Shown piece by piece: positions 59,758 through 64,000 of a DNA stretch of 64,000 nucleotides. The stretch's first letter is position 1. Every line of letters starts with the position of its first letter. Source of the stretch: Theristus sp. LFF4_11 (lineage: Eukaryota > Nematoda > Chromadorea > Monhysterida > Xyalidae); NCBI GenBank assembly GCA_030248135.1, contig JASANC010000443.1:167480-231479 (forward strand), read 5' to 3'. A program made the position numbers and the translations under genes. A model generated the notes under the pieces. That model was not told where the DNA came from. It saw only the letters and a list, made by a program, of their open reading frames with translations, and did no database searches.

Positions 59758-62700
59758 TCAGCCTTCCAAATCCACCGTTTCACAGTCGATTTGCTCCGAA
59801 TGAACGATGACCACCTTGTTTTCCACTTGATTGGAAGCATCGTCTACTGCAGCGGACTCAGAATTCATCTGCTGCTGTTCGCCTGGAACAGTCTCAGTGG
59901 TGACACTCGGATGCAAATTACTCTCAGCAGACGTTCCCACATTTTTATTCGTTGAATGCATGGACTTGATATGCTGCATAAGTTCGGTTTTCGACTCGGT
60001 TCTCAGAGTGCATTTCGTGCACGAGTAAATCTGCCGCGTCTCCGTGTAGACCACGAACGATTGCTGCAGCTCTGCATCGACGTCGTCCATGTCATCGTGT
60101 TCGGCCTTAACGATCGAATAAATCGGCTCCACATCCCTGTCATGGTCGTTGGTCTCCTGAAAATAGCGACAAGATGATACAATTCATTGCAGGAAACTGC
60201 AATTGATTGCATCACTATTGTGACCACATCAACTGGATGCGCAGCCAATCAAATTTACGGCAAGTTTACGACGGCACAATAGAGCAGCAAAACACGACAC
60301 GTTGCCCCATTGCTCACCAACCTGCCGCTTCGCATGCTTCCACCGTCGGTGTTTGCTCATCTGTGCTTGCTCCCTGCTCTGATAGCTGCACGCAGGCTCG
60401 TCACAGACCAGCCACGGGTGTGTCTGTTCAATGTGCGCCACGAGCTCCCCCTCATTATCGCTGTTCATGGTGCAGTGGTCGCAGGAGTAGCTCTTGGATG
60501 AATGCAGTCGAGCGCGGTGTGCCAATAGACGTTGCTTGCTGCCACTTGTGTATTGACAGTCGATGCACGAGAACAGGTCGGGCGTGTAGACGTCCTGCAA
60601 TTGGCAGCATGGCACGGTGAAACTGTGAAACACGCGCAACGTGTGCGAAGCGATATGACATGCTGGGTGGACCAATCGGTGAGTCTACTATTGACCTATT
60701 ATTTTAAACGTGTCCCACTGAAATGACGTCATGTGCCGCCAGCATGCGCTTGCCGTTCACAGCAAACCAGATTTTCTGTTTAGCCGATTTCTTCCCGTAA
60801 ACAAATGGTGAATGTCGAATCAGTCACTCCAAACTGAAATTTTAGTGCCTGTACTTTGACAAACAGGCGTTTTTAAAGCAAATGACGTCATTTTAGTCCG
60901 GACACGTTTGAATAAATCCACAATACATACGCAACCAATCAGCTGTTTGCTACTTACAGTTGATTTAACAGTTGCAAAAAAATAACGAAAAACACCAGTC
61001 ACCTCCATCTCAAAGTCGTCGACGTATTCATGTTGGATCTTATGCCTCTGCAGTTGGTCTGCAGTTGTCGTCGTGTAATCACATTCGTCACAACGGAACT
61101 TTGCTTTGCGGTGTTTCCCATGTTTTCGTCGTTTATGCATCTCGAGGCCAGTCGCACGTCGGTTGCTGTAATCACACTGGTCGCATTTGTGTGACTCGGC
61201 TTCAGTAGCATTTGTGCTGTTTGCAGCATCTTCACCAGTGGCACTACTGGTCGAGGGCAGCTGGTTCTGAATTGTCTGAAAACGTGTCAGTTATGAAGAG
61301 AGCAGATCATGGACAGATTGAAATGTTCCATTTTATACCGCAGAAAATAAAATGAAAATAGTTCTTGGTTAGACAACGTTGTTGCTATTTCACCAAACCT
61401 CCGTGTCAGTGGTCTCCTCGCGATGCGGAGCATGTTTCTGACGCTGATGCTTGCGCACAACACTCAACCGATTGCTGGTGTAGGAGCACTGATCACAAGT
61501 GTACCGTTTGCCACTCAAATGCATCCGTCGTATGTGCAGGTCAAGTCGTTCTTGCAAATGAGTACTGTATTTGCAGTCCTCGTAATGACATGACAACTTT
61601 GGCTGCTCGTCGGAAGTCTGGAGATTTTGGGTACAGGTTTTTTTTATAAAACACTGTGTTAAAATAAAGTTGACGCATTTCATGAGACTACAGCCAAACT
61701 GTGAAAAATTTGCAATCCGACAGGAAATGGTGTGAACCGAGCCTGACGGTTGGCTGGCTGCACGGAGCTGGTTACTTTACGACCAATCAGACAGCCAAAA
61801 AGCAGCCAATCCGCTGATTCCCAATGATCTCCAGCTCGCCTATCGTTCTCCCACCGCCTCCTAACCGTCGGTGTCGCATGTCTCTGCAGATGTGCCTTGT
61901 AGTAGTGCACATCGTGCGTTTCGTATTTGCACCGATCACAACTGAACACTGCGTCTTCGTGTTGCGCTGCATGTTTGCGTCGTTTGTGTCGTTCAACGGC
62001 TGACTTCTGTCGGTTCGTGTAGTCGCACTGATCGCACGCGAACAGACGCACACGATCGGAGTGCATACGACGGCGGTGGTTGTGCAGCCGCTCGCACAGG
62101 TGCGTCTCGTAGTCGCAGTTCGCCTGGTCGCACTTGTACAGCGTGTCGCCGACGCGCTAAGGAGGTGGTGGACAATCGGGAGGGAGTTTCGAAACGAATG
62201 GAAAGCGACGGTTTTTGACGGTTTTTAGAGACGGAAACATCATATTTTTCAAACCTTTGGAAAACGATAGGATTCTGAACACTTTTTAGAAGCGTCCGTT
62301 TCTGAACAGTTTTCAAAAAACTCGGCAGAACGATTCAAACCCCAGCTGTGTGGCCCCATGAACTACGTAGAGTCATAGACCCGTGCGACGATGTGACTGT
62401 GGTGGAGCATGGTGCGGCACGACTGGCGCAACATGATGCCGGTTGACGCAAATCATTTTGCCCCATTCCGCACCTGTTGCGGCAGATTGCAGCAGCAGAT
62501 GAACTAGACATGCAACAAACACAAAACACCAACCGCATTCTTCTCGTGGCGCCGTTTGTGCAGCGCCAGATAGTCCGGATCGTGCGTGCTGTATCTGCAG
62601 TGCGGCACGTCACACGTCAACCGCTGCGGATTGACGGGATGCTTGCGGCGTTGGTGGCGCTGCACATTGACCAGCTGTTTGCTCGTGAACGCACACTGAC

Positions 62701-63750
62701 TGCACGCGAACACACGCTGACTGAGGTGTTTGCGGCGCTGGTGCACCCGCAGGCGGTCGGCGACGTGCGTCACGTACGTGCACTCCTCGTAGTCGCACAC
62801 GTACACCGTGCTCGTGTCCTGCAACACGGTGCACTCGCCTTGCTTGTTTTCGCAAACACACAGCAGTCAATCGAAGAAAATCAGGGTGACCCATTGGTCA
62901 AGCCATTCCAAATCACCGGAAAGCAGGTCTGGAACGGGACTTCCAGTACACTAGCACCATTACCACGATCAGCCACTTATTTGGTGGTTGTGTGCTGCAA
63001 TGCCGTGTTTTGACTGTCTAGCACGCACTCGACTTGCGGAGCTCATCGTGTATCGCCACCACTCTCATCTCACTGTGTCTCTCGTAGTGCCGCAACCACA
63101 TCACAACACCAACGCACCGCATTATCGATGTGCCGCTGTCGGTGCTCAATGAAGTCATCCTCGAACTTTGTCTGATATTTGCACTGATCGCACGCGAACT
63201 GCGGCTCGGCCGGCGGAAAGTGAATGCGGTTGCGGTGCTTGCGCACGTTCGCCTCGTGCGTGCTCTTGTAGCCGCAGTGGCCACATTCAAACTGCTTTCT
63301 TCGGACACGTGGCTAGAAATTTTGGATGTTTTTTGGACGCGTTTTTTGGATGTTGCGAAATAATCCAAACACAATCAAACGCCTTCTTTGCAATTTCACA
63401 TTATTGAAACACAGACACGCTAGAAGAGGCAAAGAACGGTGACCAGTCGTTAGCAGAGACCGTGCGACTGACCTTCTTCTGCGCTTTTCCAGTGGGCACG
63501 TCCAAAACGCCCGTGTTGACCAAGTACGTGGTTGCAGATTGCTGCGGCATAGCTTGTATCTGATAGCCGGGTGTGGCACACTGTGCACTCGTGTTTACGG
63601 TTGATTTGTGCATCGGTGCGCTCATTGTGACAACGGGAGACGCCGAATTAGCATTGTTGTTGCTGGCCACCTGACCTGGATCAGCAGGGTGACCTTGATC
63701 CATTGGCACAGCCACAGCATACGTCACCATACCGGCTGTGGTTGCGACGC
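59758..63750 (-). CDS. Gene A: C2H2 poly-zinc-finger protein, ~723 aa
   Basis: Eight exons: 63750-63473, 63291-63118, 62818-62534, 62156-61866, 61617-61399, 61275-61003, 60594-60322, 60156-59758. Every intron is phase 0. The first ATG in frame is 63730; a further 5' exon is possible near 63960. The N-terminal exon is Ser/Thr/Gln-rich without fingers. About sixteen C2H2 fingers follow, two or three per exon, of two alternating kinds: C-x4-C fingers (CDYEECTY, CDQANCDY, CHYEDCKY, CDEPACSY) and C-x2-C fingers with CDQC(D/S)Y. Linkers are short and many end in H(R/K)RRKH. The last exon is acidic with one finger and ends in VDLEG. This regular exon = finger-set layout suggests growth by exon duplication. 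It is probably a nuclear DNA-binding protein; no named orthologue is recognised. Confidence 0.82.
60704..60911. mobile_element. MITE with TGACGTCA-bearing termini, copy 3
   Basis: The best-kept copy. The left end reads AAACGTGTCCCACTGAAATG followed by ACGTCATGTGCC. The right end reads AAATGACGTCATTTTAGTCC followed by GGACACGTTT. The inverted ends are about 28 bp long, each containing a full TGACGTCA palindrome. It lies in a gene A intron between exons 61003 and 60594. Confidence 0.65.
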
Positions 63751-64000
63751 CTGAAACAAACGTTGAAGATCCCGAACAGAAGACATATTGAATCGTTTTT
63801 CCTTCCTGTCATTTTGTCAAAGTGTAAACTCCGCACAAGGCAAACCTCCCGACTTTTGTATTTCACCGGCAAATCAGAAACTATTTGAAAACAGAATAAC
63901 TTCAATGTCACTTCTACCAACCTGGTGCCGCCCACGAAAACCCTTCGCTCGAGGGAACATTCCATTGGCGAATGAGCGGCGGTTGATTGCACGTTGAAAC

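Overview
This is an animal (metazoan) nuclear genome window, not a microbial or organellar one. Genes are split by GT-AG introns, the proteins are typical of bilaterian animals (KSR scaffold, inducible HSP70, diacylglycerol lipase, selenoprotein M, MIF4G protein, poly-C2H2 proteins), and intergenic and intronic DNA is full of short non-autonomous transposons. I cannot fix the species. A UGA-encoded selenoprotein M argues against lineages that have lost most selenoproteins (for example C. elegans-like nematodes and most holometabolous insects). All exon models below are manual: splice sites were chosen by GT/AG, reading frame and phase agreement, with no transcript evidence.

Layout. 53-12034 (-): a kinase suppressor of Ras (KSR) homologue, at least 16 exons, running off the left edge just after the glycine-rich loop of the kinase domain. 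12867-15354 (+): a heat-shock-element-driven cytosolic HSP70 with two introns, head to head with KSR. 16141-17988 (+): a multi-pass metallophosphoesterase like TMPPE, tail to tail with 18621-20345 (-), a single-pass membrane protein with a C2-like domain. 20346-25576: gene-free and repeat-rich, with a giant palindrome built of ~270-bp units and a hAT-type element. 25577-31122 (+): a complete 14-exon diacylglycerol lipase. 32995-33916 (+): four-exon selenoprotein M with an in-frame TGA. 36664-40039 (+): a MIF4G-domain protein.

40418-63750 (-): five closely packed C2H2 zinc-finger genes, called A to E here from right to left (A 59758-63750, B 53466-59144, C 52431-53099, D 50016-52041, E 40418-49698). 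Gene E encodes about 1395 residues built from a repeated multi-finger module. Gene B joins C2H2 fingers, a RAP1-type Myb domain and a C-terminal ISXO2/Merlin-transposase-like domain in one phase-consistent reading frame; if transcripts confirm it, this is the most novel protein in the window.

Repeats. Several families recur, nearly all inside introns: a Tc1/mariner-like foldback MITE (1375-2168), a MITE whose ends carry TGACGTCA palindromes (three copies), a ~125-bp CCAATCAGC-rich element (at least six copies), a tRNA-headed SINE, two related hAT-type elements with perfect 8-bp target duplications (one nested in a GC-rich foldback element) and a TACCGTATTACC MITE. The genes do not form one pathway. 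The window reads as conserved signalling and housekeeping genes followed by a lineage-expanded zinc-finger cluster.
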